Source: Stichopus chloronotus (lineage: Eukaryota > Echinodermata > Holothuroidea > Aspidochirotida > Stichopodidae). From it: a stretch of DNA of 64,000 bases. Of the stretch, positions 25,501 through 36,234 are shown piece by piece (position 1 is the stretch's first letter; every line of letters begins with the position of its first letter). A model generated the notes under the pieces. It saw only the letters and a list, made by a program, of their open reading frames with translations. It ran no database searches and was not told where the DNA came from. Both the position numbers and the translations under genes were made by a program. Location: the NCBI GenBank assembly GCA_021234535.1, contig CM037843.1, forward strand, positions 37,883,200-37,947,199, written 5' to 3'.

Positions 25501-28500
25501 AGGCAGAGCTGCTGTACAACGATGTCATCGTAATGGCACCAGAGGTATGGAGACATTCATTGGAATATGATCTCAAGAGATAGCATGTAAAATGTTCATA
25601 GAATTTAGTGAAACATGCTCAAGTGACCTTGAGAGTTCATTCATATGAGATACTTCATATGTGACATGTGTGCCACGCTCTCTACTAACTGCAGAGAATT
25701 TGCTGCTTTTATGTGCCATAGTGCACTGGGATGAGTTTGGTGGAATCACTGCCATAATTATAATTACTCCAGTGTGTGTTGCATGCCACACCCTACTACA
25801 AGTGGTTACAGGAGTATTTCAATGCTGCAACTACAATTTTGGACTTAAGGAGTTCCAAATAGTTGGCTTGTACCTTTAAGTTGCAGTGACATGACTGTGC
25901 TGTGCTCTACTAAGTACAGGAGGAGTTAGTGTTGCACAGGCAGTGAACTGTGAGTGTGAGGGAACAATATTGGTCTGTGATGAGTTAATTGATACACTAG
26001 ACCATTGTAAATAGTTGCAGTACTGCTGAGTATGGTGTGTGCCACACGCTACTACTAGTAGTGGGCTTCCTCAAATGGCAGTGGGTGCACCACTTGTGGC
26101 ACACGACATGGTTTGGAGTGGCATGAATAAAATTCCTGCAAGGATTTTGAAAAAACGTACCCTATTACAAAAGTTCCCTCAAAACTGAGGTAATTTACCA
26201 AAACACTTGGACATTTTGAAGAAAAATTAGGCTTGGAAAAGTAAAAACTTTCCACCATTTTGCATCAGTAGTCCCTTCTGAAAATTCAAGGGTGATAGGC
26301 ACTGAGCGGGAAACTTCTAAGCTCCTCCCCCAAGATGGTTGTCAGTGCCAGCGCATCACATCAACATAATTCCATCATGTAGCACTTCATCAAATTTTAA
26401 TGTCGAAAGAAGCCTGGTTTATTGAGACATGTTTTAACCAAAGTTTACCTCAATGTTTAAATTCAGCATCACATCTTTTATGATTAATGATGTAATTGAG
26501 CCATGTGTGAACACCCTTGATTGCCACTGAATATTATGACATGTCTGAAGTATAAGGGATGTCCTACACAATCTATACCCTTTATACTGATTGGTATAGG
26601 ATAAAACTTACACAGCAGCTTGGTTGAACTTTCAAGTTTATTTCAAGTTTTAAAATTTTATTTCAAGTTTCAACTTCCAAGTTTATTTCAAGATGTTGGG
26701 ATGATATAGACAGCTTAACAACTTACCACATTGGCAGGTATGGTTTTACATTTTCTCTTATATTTTCCAAAACATTGTTTAGATCTGATCTTTTTTTTTC
26801 CTTTTCTTTTTGCGTATTCTATTTTCTGTGTGTCTTTGACATAAGGTTCATGATGCTTACATTGAGCTAGCTGATCTTGTCATCAAAATGGAACCTCTCA
26901 AAGCAGTTGATGTCTATGCCAGGTATCCCTTTAAGGAAGAATCTACCTTTGATGATGCGTATCTCCATGGAGAGATTGTCAGAATCTTGATGAAGCAAGA
27001 ACAGTTTGATGATCCCAGATTAGAGAAACATATGATTGAATGGGGAAGGGTCATGGGTCTAGGTGAGTTTATTTCTCAATCTTGTACTTATGTGCTTCTT
27101 TGGCAAGTCATACTCCTTGAGCCAAACACGTGGAAGCTCAAAACATGTCTTATTATGAATGCCTTCAGTTTCCTATAAAAAATTGTACATTGACTCAGTA
27201 TCAGTTGTGAAGTTTTGTTACTGTTGTTACAACGGATTTTTCTAAACCTTTTCTTATAATTTACATAAAGAAGTAAATGACTATTTGAAGGCAAAACTGT
27301 AGCAAAATGTTCTTGATGAGAGTAAACCACAATAATGATGTAGAAAAGATGAACCCTTTGGGAAAGGGAGGCTGTGGGAATTGGGTAAGGGGCAGGGAGA
27401 GCATCATGCGTGCTCTTCTTTTTTCTTAACCAGACAGGACTAGTCTCTATTTGGTCTTAAACCAGTTACTAATGTATAGCAATGCAGACTTCTCTACTCA
27501 TTTTACCACAAAATACTGCACGTTGCATACTTGATTGTTAGCATTATGTGTCCCTTCTACACGATCACTTGATTTGTGGATGGAGATTTGCTCATTTTTT
27601 TTTAGCTCATACCAGCGACCTGGTTTGAGCTATTGTAATGGTACAGCGCCACTCTATCTATCTATCTATCTATCTATCTGTCTATCTGTCTATCTGTCTA
27701 TCTGTCTATCTGTCTATCTGTCTATCTATCTCTTTATTTAGCTATCTAGCTATTTGTCTATCTAGCTGTCTGTCCATCCATCCATTCATCCATCCATCTA
27801 CCTGTTCACAATTGTTCAAAATGCTTCTCTCTCATGCTTTCATGCATTTGCATGAAACTTGGACACAATGTTCCATAGGTGGTGGACCATTTGGGGTTTT
27901 CAAAAAATTTTGGTGTGAGGTCACATGTTGGCCCATGGCCCATTTTATGAAATTTTGCAAAATGCAATGGTTTGTCATAATGATACTGTGTCAGTGGTCT
28001 ATCTTAGGGCGTACATGAATGTGCTAGTCCAGGGTTCTATGTGGGCCCTACAGTCCATTTCTTGAACTCCTGCAAAAGTTTTTTCCCCTCCTTGAAAGGT
28101 GCCCCTTTAAATGTCGTACAACATCTCAAATATCCCTATAGTGCTTGAATGATAATTGAGTAATGTGACTATGAGTCAGATTGTGTCCTAACTAAAACTC
28201 AATATAGTTTGAGGTATACATATAGGTCTGAACATTTAAGGGGCACTTTGAGTTAGTTTTCCCTAACTTGTCAACCTTGTGTCAAGTTTCCCATAAAGGT
28301 TCTACTGACAAATCAATGGTGAAACTAAAATAGTCCCCATGTGACAGATGCAAATGAACATTAATGAGCTAGTAGCTAATGGTTTAAATTTGTTTTGAAA
28401 ATCTGCAACCATTTTTTGACATAAGTACTAGTTTATATGCCCACTGCTAGTCTAAACCAGGTACAAAATGTACAAAAGTGACAGTTTCGTAATTACTGGA

Positions 28501-28989
28501 TGTCAAACTTGAATAGTGATGCAATAATAAGCATTGTAATGTGGTAGTGCCCCTAAATGTATCACAAATTTATTGACAACGATCCAACTTCTGCAGTGTT
28601 TGTCCTCTAGTTTATGATATTCTGCATATTATGCAGTCCTACAGATTCTCTTGTACATGAAATGTTGGTGATTCAATGTAACAATACTGCTGGTGGTTCC
28701 TATGACATGATATAGACATAATACTGATACGTACTCGCAGGGTCTTCAGGTATGAGCCTCTGCACCATTGGTTCTCTTCTATAAATTTCTTTATCACAAA
28801 CTTTTGGCTTTCATCAGCAGATCCTTTCATTCCTTTTGTCTCATTGCAGGATGTCTAGAAAAATACGTCAAAATTCTGGACGGCAAATTCAGATCAGAAA
28901 TTCTGAAGAACGTCTATGCAGGAGTAAATCGTAAAAGTGTGGATGATCCTGAGATGCAAGCCTTTTTTAAATTTAAAATGTGGCTCTAG
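8173..28989 (+). CDS. Gene 1: cadherin-like / U-box-like / TPR protein, 19 coding exons, 1118 aa
   Basis: Coding exons: 8173-8334, 9100-9304, 10422-10591, 12274-12571, 13355-13440, 15260-15376, 15822-15936, 16478-16653, 17513-17749, 18301-18509, 19758-19901, 21616-21753, 22518-22746, 22920-23124, 23856-24029, 24545-24721, 25387-25544, 26846-27062, 28850-28989. All junctions are AG/GT and all phases agree; the total is 3357 nt including TAG. The product has two cadherin-like beta-sandwich repeats (residues ~5-187), a U-box-like domain (~205-260), a Cys/His module (~280-343), TPR-like helices (~390-830), a basic linker (~840-945) and C-terminal TPRs (~950-1118). There is no signal peptide or membrane segment, so it is probably cytosolic. 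TPR plus U-box recalls chaperone-linked ubiquitin ligases such as CHIP, but domain order and size differ. I do not recognise an orthologue, and function is inferred only. Confidence 0.88.
8480..8760 (+). repeat. Dispersed repeat in gene 1 intron 1, inverted partner at 37615-37895
   Basis: Words here such as GATTTGATTGATGACTG, AAATTGGTAAAAGTCC, CATTTAGATGG, GTCCCTTCTCATTTTAAAA and GTCAAAAATGGCAGAGTAGCA appear in reverse-complement order at 37615-37895 in the first intron of ERLEC1. The two copies are diverged but collinear over about 280 bp, so this is an old interspersed element of unknown class. Confidence 0.75.
9500..9745 (+). repeat. Dispersed repeat, copy 2 (partner at 5540-5770)
   Basis: In gene 1 intron 2. 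It has a poly-C run at about 9507-9522, a purine-rich body, then CCAGGAAATGATTGCCCATA and TTCAACCTTCAAAATTTGAG, matching the end of the 5540-5770 copy in order and orientation. Confidence 0.55.
10665..11130 (+). repeat. ~155-bp half-site repeat family, array in gene 1 intron 3
   Basis: The array starts with a short GT-rich tract (10671-10702), followed by three diverged units. Each has an AATATCTCAAG(G/A)-type start, a CA(T/G)A(T/A)TGAG-like middle, then TTTTGGTGG and AGGTCA-type hexamers. Half-sites: GGGTCAAAGGTCA at 10811-10823; CGGTCAATGGTCA at 10929-10941 with AGGTCA at 10946 and 10956; exact AGGTCAAAGGTCA at 11074-11086. Confidence 0.8.
12274..12571 (+). CDS. Gene 1 exon 4: U-box-like domain
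   Basis: After the last beta strand (VYSVVVVK) comes YECPISLAPFYRPLGIVGSD, then KHVFSEPIIDELTR, DPLDNSVLE and HWKVSERDVEKQL (residues ~204-266). This follows the U-box scheme: CPI.. at the start, a target or dispensable loop, 'H.F....I..L', 'DPL....L' and a final W near 255, without the full set of zinc ligands of a RING. Such a domain recruits E2 ubiquitin-conjugating enzymes. The insert between the CPISL motif and the HVFSE motif is longer than in a typical U-box, so activity is uncertain. Confidence 0.65.
13355..15376 (+). CDS. Gene 1 exons 5-6: Cys/His-rich module
   Basis: Exon 5 (13355-13440) carries CTEKMKYNLLGSHIVQC and exon 6 (15260-15376) carries SCKECSCKIVSGEEDWHK, then ICSSKHSNRDIKH. 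Candidate metal ligands are C312, C315, C317, H327, C332, H336 and H343, with earlier Cys/His in exon 5. The spacing does not match a standard C2H2, B-box or RING that I can name. It may complete the U-box-like domain structurally or be a separate zinc finger. Phases 2-0 and 0-0 fit the neighbouring exons exactly. Confidence 0.7.
15822..23124 (+). CDS. Gene 1 exons 7-14: central TPR-like helical region
   Basis: Exon 8 (16478-16653) has DFLHNAAVNISCAIK and PKDPKLHLELGLVLEEQYNA; exon 9 (17513-17749) is an acidic spacer (GDDDVDEGIADLSLDAKESS); exons 10-11 give a clear TPR pair (NPTYNLHAGRVLLLQGKLAE, AIERFQVALSLKPLLPIIRL, YLGLALSM). Exons 12-13 are further amphipathic helices (SHLLRAFIHLGKLLL, MEWLLLDAHTSLLEIMM). 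Exon 14 (22920-23124) has another TPR-like stretch, NSHALYLLGNSQLSMYENS. TPR arrays bind short peptides or partner proteins. Exon 12 can begin at 21616 or 21619 (tandem CAG-CAG acceptors). Confidence 0.8.
20785..20910 (+). repeat. Dispersed repeat in gene 1 intron 11, partner at 46235-46360
   Basis: The words CAAAGGTATTTCTTT, AACATCACTTAAGTCAACT and CCTTAAACAATTAGCTTGCTC are repeated with few changes and in the same order at 46240-46345 in an ERLEC1 intron. This is a diverged interspersed element of unknown type. Confidence 0.65.
23856..24721 (+). CDS. Gene 1 exons 15-16: basic, disordered S/R/G/A/P linker
   Basis: Exon 15 (23856-24029) begins with a short charged helix (QQWWQERLKKQEPEKKAA) and runs into VKRGAPGAARGTASRGTPSS. 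Exon 16 (24545-24721) continues with KTPVRAASRGASRGAAASK and TPAKKELPAKEDKP. The two exons look like duplicates of one SRG/PAK-rich pattern. The segment (residues ~833-947) is probably disordered. SRG and RG motifs are typical sites for arginine methylation or nucleic-acid contact, but no function is shown here. Confidence 0.8.
25030..25115. repeat. Short palindromic array of TTGATCA words in gene 1 intron 16
   Basis: CAGTATTGATCAACACTGAT runs on into CAGTATTGATCACTATTGAT and ends in CATTTGGCACCATTGATCAT. The core TGATCA is its own reverse complement and occurs five times in about 60 bases. Confidence 0.75.
25387..28989 (+). CDS. Gene 1 exons 17-19: C-terminal TPR pair and conserved tail
   Basis: Exon 17 (25387-25544) encodes YPARLGLARALSKETEDFKE and AELLYNDVIVMAPE; exon 18 (26846-27062) continues with VHDAYIELADLVIKMEPLKA and VDVYARYPF, together two TPR-like helical pairs, then DDAYLHGEIVRILMKQEQFD. 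Exon 19 (28850-28989) encodes the tail (KYVKILDGKFRSEILKNVYA, then DDPEMQAFFKFKMWL) and stop TAG at 28987. The tail is rich in conserved-looking hydrophobic/charged patterns and may be a family-specific domain. Confidence 0.85.
27600..28270. repeat. Tetranucleotide microsatellite plus degenerate repeat in gene 1 intron 18
   Basis: 27651-27800 is (TCTA)n/(TCTG)n grading into (CCAT)n. It is followed by a degenerate tandem segment with GCATTTGCATGAAACTTGGA and GGCCCATTTTATGAAATTTT. The latter resembles the reverse complement of the 4370-5030 array unit. The layout of a tetranucleotide tract beside tandem units is like non-autonomous Helitron-type 'pearl' elements; that comparison is inference. 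Confidence 0.7.
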
Positions 28990-30125
28990 ACAATATTTTT
29001 TTTTTAAATTAATAGTGGCAATTTCCCAGCATTGAAAAATATATTAGTTTATGACATTTATGACAATTTATGACGTCATAGTGTGTGAAGATTTATGCAT
29101 TCCAAGATTCCGTCCAAGGGCTAGCCATCTGATTCAAAATCCCATTTGTGTGTGACAATGTGTGTGCTGTCATTGTATTGTTTACTTTTTAGTGTTTGTT
29201 GTGTTGTTTTGGCTGAAAAAGTCTGCTTTTTATACATTTGCAAACCATAGAAGTAGAGTAATATATTCTCTGATTTTATTTTGTTATTTTCTTTCTGCCA
29301 AAAAAAAACTTATCGATAAGCATCTGCAGCAAAGGATACGTGTGACATGATTACTGCAACAATTTGGAATTAATTCATCTGCAAATTAATTTTTACGACT
29401 GGGATGGAGGGGATACTGATGATACTGTCCTCTATTTCCTTTATATTTTTACAATTGCCAACGGCTGAAGAGAGATTGTGTGCTTATGTGGAATTCTCCA
29501 TTTTTACTTCTTGTATTGAAACCGACAAAGCATTAGCACTGTTTTTACCTGAAGAATCAGAATTTACCTTCATCCATGGGCATCAATTTGGGGGTTATAG
29601 GAAATATGTCCCCCCACTTCTTGAGATTAGGGGAACTCACACTTTTTTCTCCCCCCCTCCGCACCACCACCACTTTTTGTAACGTGGATTTAAAAACAAA
29701 ACTATACTATACTATTTCCAAGCCTGTACTCTAAAAAGTAAAGAAAATATAGGCAGAATTTGCAAGGTGAGAGAGACTGGGAATTGTCATTTCCTGCTGT
29801 CTGGCAAACATTTTTATCACAAAATATTATTGGTACACTGCATGCCAACAGATGTTGGTCCTCCACTTTGATGGACTCCATAGAAAATGTTTGGCTCCAA
29901 TGGTTATTAGTGCTTCCCCTCACTTCAGCCCTTTGTCTCAACCCTTTAGTCTCCATAAAGTCTGGTTACACCACTTTTAGGAGACAAGTTCTAGGCCAGA
30001 TGTCATTCCCCCCTCTCCAAGAAAGTCACTGGTAATCACCCTTGTAATGCCAGTTTATTGTCAGTCATTTGTCTAAATTTTAAGTGTGGAAGATTTTGGT
30101 ATGGTAATCCAATCAATAAATTGCC
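28990..30125 (+). other. Probable 3' UTR of gene 1
   Basis: No coding sequence follows the TAG at 28987. The first AATAAA on the + strand that I noticed is at 30115-30120, which would give a 3' UTR of about 1.1 kb, with only a weak G/T-rich stretch downstream. An earlier non-canonical signal is possible, so the 3' end is uncertain. Confidence 0.35.
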
Positions 30126-31419
30126 TTGTACATGGGCGTCAATCCTGTGGGGGGGGGGGGGGGCTGGCCCTTTAGGAGTTCAATACCAACGTTACACATC
30201 CCAAATGACAAAAGTATGAAGTTAATGAATTTTAAGTTGACATAATGAAGTCTTCTTTACCTTGACCAATTTTATGATTGCTTTTATCTAAGTTTAAATT
30301 TCCTAAAGGTTAATTCCTAAGACATATTTTGGAAAAAAAATTTCCAACCGGGACAAAATTAGGTCAAAAAAAGGAAACGGGAAAAGCCCTTATAGCACTC
30401 ACATGGTGTGAACATACCGATTGTGGCAGTTTCAACAACAACAAAAAAATCAAATTACCCGAAAAAGGAGAAATGAGGTAAAAATTCTGTGGGTGATCGT
30501 GTATTTGAGTGAATTGTCGATGTACACTCAGGGTCGTCGCGACCGGGGTCACCCTCCACTCCCCCCCCCCTGATAGTCGGGGATGCCGATAGTCCGAAAA
30601 TCTGAAATACCAGTTAGAATTGTTCATATCTCAGCCCAGCACATTTTATTGGGTGAACAGATGCCAAATGTTGCACTTGCAGCATATTGTGAGGTTACCA
30701 GCTGCGGTTAATTGAAAATTTTCTCAATAAATCTCACACACTATTTAAATTTCTCATATTTCAGTCATCTATCCCCTTTGGACTCGGAGTAAAATCTGGG
30801 TAATTATCACCCATTTTCCTGGGTTTAGCGTTGGTAAAACCTTCTACTTTAAAAAGAGAGTTTTGACTGGGTTCTTTTGGCATGTCAACTGCTAGGTACA
30901 TGCAACTCAAGTAGCGACCGGAAAGTGCGGTTTCCGACCAATTGTGGGTTTGAAAAGCCGAAATTTCTTTGAAGGCTTTGCGCCAACCAATGGAAGGGTT
31001 TCGCCTAGATAGTCCTGTCATTACTCAGCCCCCCCCCCCCCATAAGTTTGTTGTTCCCCCGAACCTGATAGTGCCCTTTTCGTGAAGACTAGACCACCCT
31101 ACGTTAGCAAAATTTTGCCAAGAGTGGGTGAACACACCCTCCCGTTAGACCCCCCCCCCCAGGACGAGCATCCCTCATCCACAAGCCATCGACACAACTC
31201 AAGCCATCGACACCCCCCCCCCCCTTTGGAGAAAACCTGGATCATGCGTTAATCATTCAAACCTGTCAGTTAGTCAAACATGCCACCCCCACCCTCCCAT
31301 TTCAATTTGGATGGACGCCCGTGGCGGCCATGTAGAACTTACAGTCTGTGATCTAACCAGAAGGAAAGCAAGTATGACGCGTTTATTAAGTAGGTAGTAG
31401 GACTTTGAATGATTTGTCG
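30126..31419. other. Intergenic region rich in G and C homopolymer runs
   Basis: There are runs of about ten or more G or C at roughly 30148-30163, 30561-30570, 31028-31040, 31149-31160 and 31215-31224. Short frames on both strands are not supported as genes. Confidence 0.6.
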
Positions 31420-31673
31420 GTTATTTGTCCTCTTCTAGAGTGTGTCAAATGTTTGAGAAGTTAGCATGCGTGGTCACATTTATCTAGTATTCCCCCCCCC
31501 CCCCCCCAGTTATTTGTACTCTTCTAGAGTGTGACAACTTTGTTTGAGAAGTTAGCATGCGTGGTCACATTTATCTAGTATTCCCCCCCCCCCCCCCTAA
31601 GTTATTTGTACTCATCTAGAGTGTGTCAAATGTTTGAGAAGTTAGCATGCGTGGTCACATTTATCTAGTATTC
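31420..31673 (+). repeat. Three-copy minisatellite, ~90-bp unit with poly-C end
   Basis: Copies begin with GTTATTTGT at 31420, 31509 and 31601. Each contains TCTAGAGTGTG, TTTGAGAAGTTAGCATGC and GTGGTCACATTTATCTAGTA. The first two end in 14-16 C; the third ends in TTCAAGAATT. The copies are nearly identical, so the duplication is recent. Confidence 0.95.
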
Positions 31674-34600
31674 AAGAATTATATGTCGTTTCTAGTTTGC
31701 ATCCAGGAACCTATCAGAAGCTCGTGTTGATGTCACACCACCAGGTTTCAATAAAAGGGTTCATGCAACAAACCTTTTCTTCAATTAAAAAATATTACAA
31801 TAAACGAAAAAAAAATAAGTAAAAATGAAGCCATTCTAAAAAACCAAGCGCCACACACAAAAATGATTTCATCTACTAATCACAATTCAAAACGTACCCT
31901 TGTTCCATACACAACTCTTATTTGGTGAGAATAACTAAATTAATCATACTTAAAATAACTGTTTTGTTTTTAAATCCTCGGAAATGATTGCAGCAATATG
32001 ATCTATAAGACATTTTACAGCTATTCAAGGGAGTAAAATGTATGCAATTAGGCTAGATTCCGCTTTTGTTTAATGTTTTTTATTTTTCTCATAATCTGTT
32101 TCAGACAATGAGGAAAGTAATCAAGATAATCTTTTAAGAATAGCGCCACTATTTCGCACATTATCACACATGAAGCTGGCTTAAAAAACGACATGCTTCA
32201 CTGAAGGAGAAAAGCCTGACACACACTGGCATATATAGTCCCCCGTAATCAGTAACATTACAACAATCTGTTCTTCCCCCAATCATCAGTAACACGAATA
32301 TTTACCAAACAATACAAAATAGGTACATGTAACAACTCTCTTACAGAAAAAGGGAAAACAAACATCAAACATGAACACCCTATGCCCGCACTAATGTCGT
32401 TGAAACACAGTTGTAAAGCTTTTGTACATAATCTATAGCTAATCTACGGATTGACGCCGTAGGTGTACAACACAATCGACTGAGAATCTAGGCAAATGCT
32501 GAGAAAGCATACATACACCAACATGAAACGAAAAAAAATGGGAGAAAAATTAAGGCGAAAAAAAAAAATTAAAAGAGAAAGAATGGGAAGGAAAAGAGAG
32601 GAAGGAAGCGAGGACACGATTATGTAAGAGGGTAGCGATTTATACTTGAGCATATGTTATTGTATAGTGAATGTCATATTTCTACCCAATTTTTCTACCC
32701 AGTTTTACGCAATATTCAAAACTGACGAAAAATTAAAATCATTACTTGAAAAACAGGGATTCCTGGAGATACTGTATATTAAATTCAAATTCAGCTTCAA
32801 ATGTGGCACCAATTTGCATCAAGCGCACCCTCTGTGAGCTTAACTATTCCACCCCTCCCCTCCCCTTAGACCTTTCCCCCATGGACCGTCCCCTAACATT
32901 AAATCCTCGCTACGCCCCTGAAACGATTACACGTACGTCTTTGGTGGAATTCAACAGTAACTATCATTAAGTGATAATACTTATCTTACTTCAAAAACAA
33001 CATAAAAATAATGGATCTAATGCAATACCAGTTAGCAACGTAACGAGAACTTGAATACAACGGTTCAGTTGTTTCTATGTCCGTTTCCAGTTAATCAACT
33101 GGTCGTGCATTTCTTGAAATGTACACCAAAACAGTATTTGATATCATTTTGTTTGCCGATAGTTTGACTCGAGTCATTGTTTTAAAAACAGTTACGCATC
33201 TCTTGATCTGCATGTGTCTTTGACCTCACTTTCGCGTTGAACTATGGGTAATTTAGAACTAAAACATCATCACATCTTCTTACCACTCGTCGGAAAAGTG
33301 AAAAATTCAATATTTAATTCTTTAATATTCAAACTGTTGAAGTCGCAGTATAAGGCTTTCAGTTAACTTTGGCGGCAAAACGCGCTTCGACAGCTGTTCT
33401 ATACAGAGCGAGTATGATCAGAGCCGTCCTTCTTGCTATACACGTTAGCTACAGCATGCTGCAGAAAGCTACAGGAGTGTTCTACCACTAGAACTGCTAT
33501 TTATCATAATTAAGTTACACATTATTCTCGGTTTATTATTTATCGTGACCCATTCGGCAATGCTGAGAAGCGATCGGTTGTGTTTACAAACTTTATCACT
33601 CCTCGAAGAAATTTGTTTTGATTCAGAGTGGGAAATTCTAACATTAAAATAACTTTAACAAACAGAGCATTCCTTGCAAAACATTACCGGAAGTTGCTGT
33701 TCATGGTCTTCTATTACCGAGAAAACCAGTAAGACAGCAAATGTATCAGCAACTTAACTGAACATGTTTAAAGACTGACTATGTGATTAAAGTATGCGAA
33801 CAGGGTGCATTACAATTTCTAGTCCAAAAGTTTAGTATGACTTCTAATTGCACCACATCAGGTAATTTGGAGAAAAGTAGAGGTTCAAACTGATAAAGTC
33901 AGCCATATGATTTCAAATTCTTAGAACTGTAAAAGGTGTAGAATACAATAGTAAAACGGTTAACTGTTTAAATTCAATTTAACCGGGCGTGCTTTTTGGA
34001 ACAAACCATTGGGAAGCTTCTCGATCCACCACATCGTACATTTTAACAAGTCTATTGAGTGTCAAGTTATTTCCCCTAAGCTTTACTTAGGCTAATGTCT
34101 CTGACCATAATTAAAACTTACCAGATATATCATCAGGTATGATATACATGTCTCGAGATTCGAAAGTGGTACCTTAGAAAATGAAACTGTGGATTTGATG
34201 TTGGGAAGTAGGTCTGTAATAATAATGAATATTCAGTTGTTCGTAGCAGCTGATCACTGAGGCCGTAATGAGTTTGTCGCTTACATGTAAAAACAGTGCT
34301 TTGCTTCAGTAAATTCTACAATTCCCTATACCGGTCAAGGAGCTACGACTTGAGTAGTATATGTTTGATGCACCAGTTAGACCTACTGTTTGCACATTTA
34401 TTATGAAGGCCTGGTCACCTGCAATAATAAGAAGTGTTAATTTTCGAATATGAATTATGTTGTTACGGTTATACAAATACCGTTTCCAACGTCCTCCAAA
34501 GTGGTTACTTTCATCTTCGATCACTGAATGACGTGCCCCGTCCATGAACAACCTCGGATGTACATTGAAAATAAAAAAAGACTGAAGCTCAAACATAATG

Positions 34601-35160
34601 TTTTCAAGTTCCTTCTGGTTTTTCCGTACACACGTAATCACTGAAGTATTTAGTCTCTTGCACTTTTCTTCAGTCATCATCCTTTGTGTTTCTCTCCCCT
34701 CCCTCCCCTCTCTCTTTTTCAGTTGTTCTAATTTTTTTCAAGTTTTCTTGGACCCCCTTTAGCTCCGCTACAGGTATGGGTTTTATCTTTTCAACTTTGA
34801 AAATGAGGCTCGGTGGTGGCTGGAATATGCTTGAGGTGGTGAGTTTTCAGGACTTCAGATCAATTTATTACCATTGCCAGTTTGTAGATTAAAATAAATA
34901 TAGAACCGGGCATACGCTTGCACTCTTGTACTTTTACATGTCCACCTCTCCCTCCCCTTCTAGTGAGGTATAGCACTCTTCACTTACAAAAGTGCGCACT
35001 TGCATTAAACTCCCTTACATAATTTCTTCGTTTTCTGCATTTTACAATTTGCATGTGCTCCAATTATAAACGGGCCTCATGCTTTTCATCGGCTTACATA
35101 TTTCGTCTAATGGTATTCGTTAGCTCAATGCAATATTGTTTTTTTTTTTTTAATGATAAT
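31674..35160. other. Intergenic spacer, no supported gene
   Basis: A 124-codon frame on the minus strand (34306-34680; contains DGARHSVIEDESNHFGG) is the longest frame here, but it lacks recognisable domains or clear splice partners and is within chance expectation for this amount of sequence. The segment at 34120-34160 carries ATATATCATCAGGTATGATA followed by CATGTCTCGAGA, related to copies at 57640-57765. Confidence 0.45.
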
Positions 35161-35164
35161 GCAG

Positions 35165-35700
35165 TCACGATGGTGTGAGTGTGTGTGTGTATGTATGTGT
35201 GTGTGGGATGAGGGTGTGGACTTATGTGTGCGTGTATGACATTTGCTTGTAAACACCATAGTCAAGAACAGAAACTTGGACTGATGTCATACTTGGTATG
35301 TAGCCTATGTGTACCATAATGAACTCATATTTGGTATATGAATGCAACACACTGAGTGCCAGCTGTTTTTGGTGGAGATCAAAAGTTAGAGTCGATTGAT
35401 AAAACCTTGTATCTCAATAACGAAGGTGGGAACGTATGTCATACTTGCCGTGCGTATGAACCATATTGAGTGCAAGATTTCTTTCTTTCGGTGGAAGCCA
35501 AAGCGTCATGTGAGGTCAGCAGAGGTCACAGTATGAAAACTTTGTAAACGCAATATTTTATCAAGGGACGTTTTAACTGATTGATGGTATACTTAGTAGG
35601 CTAGTAGCCAGTGTATAGTAAGTTCAAGATCAAGGTCAAATGAAGTCAGCAGAAGTCAAATCATGAAAGACTTATAAACATCTAACAGATAAATATCTAA
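35165..35700 (+). repeat. ~155-bp half-site repeat family, intergenic array
   Basis: It opens with a (GT)n tract (35178-35205), then three to four diverged units with TTGCTTGTAAACACCATAGTCAAG-type starts, CATACTTGGTATGTAG, GTGTACCATAATGA and TTTTTGGTGGAGATCAAAAG. Half-sites are partly decayed: GAGGTCAGCAGAGGTCA at 35512-35528 keeps two. Confidence 0.75.
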
Positions 35701-36234
35701 AAGCTGCAAGTCGGGACGGGGAATTTGACCGCCGACCACGTTAGAATATTGGGCATGTGTTATGTCAGACTGTACATATGCTGTTTGTCAAAGCCCACTT
35801 TTTGCTGATGTAAACTATATAGTGTCCTCTGAAATTACAGAGTATTCTTGAATTGTTGTTTACAATAAAGCTCGTTGGCATTCATTTTTCTTGTTTTTTT
35901 GTTGTTTTTTTGTAATTGTTTTTACTTGAGAAAAAGGTTGTCAGTCGGATTTGTAAGGAAGACTTATGAGGCCATGTTAAAAAAAAATCAAACCTGTAGA
36001 CTAAAAACTTTTTTGACTTTACATTTTCAAAGACGATGCTTTCTTTTTGGTTATTAAAATGTTTGTTGTTAATATTTTTATTTTACTTTTTTATTGATAG
36101 TTATACATTTTTGTTATCTTTAGTGTTTTATTTTGTCTGCAATTCCCACGTTAGTCCCCTTAGGTTTGACGTGTATATAGTGGAAAAATATTAACTTGTA
36201 CGCTACCTCTTTTACTCCTTGGAAGTTCAATTTC

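Noticed and set aside
34306..34680. 124-codon open frame on the minus strand
   Set aside because: No recognisable domain, no supporting splice partner and a length within chance for 64 kb of this composition; left as spacer.
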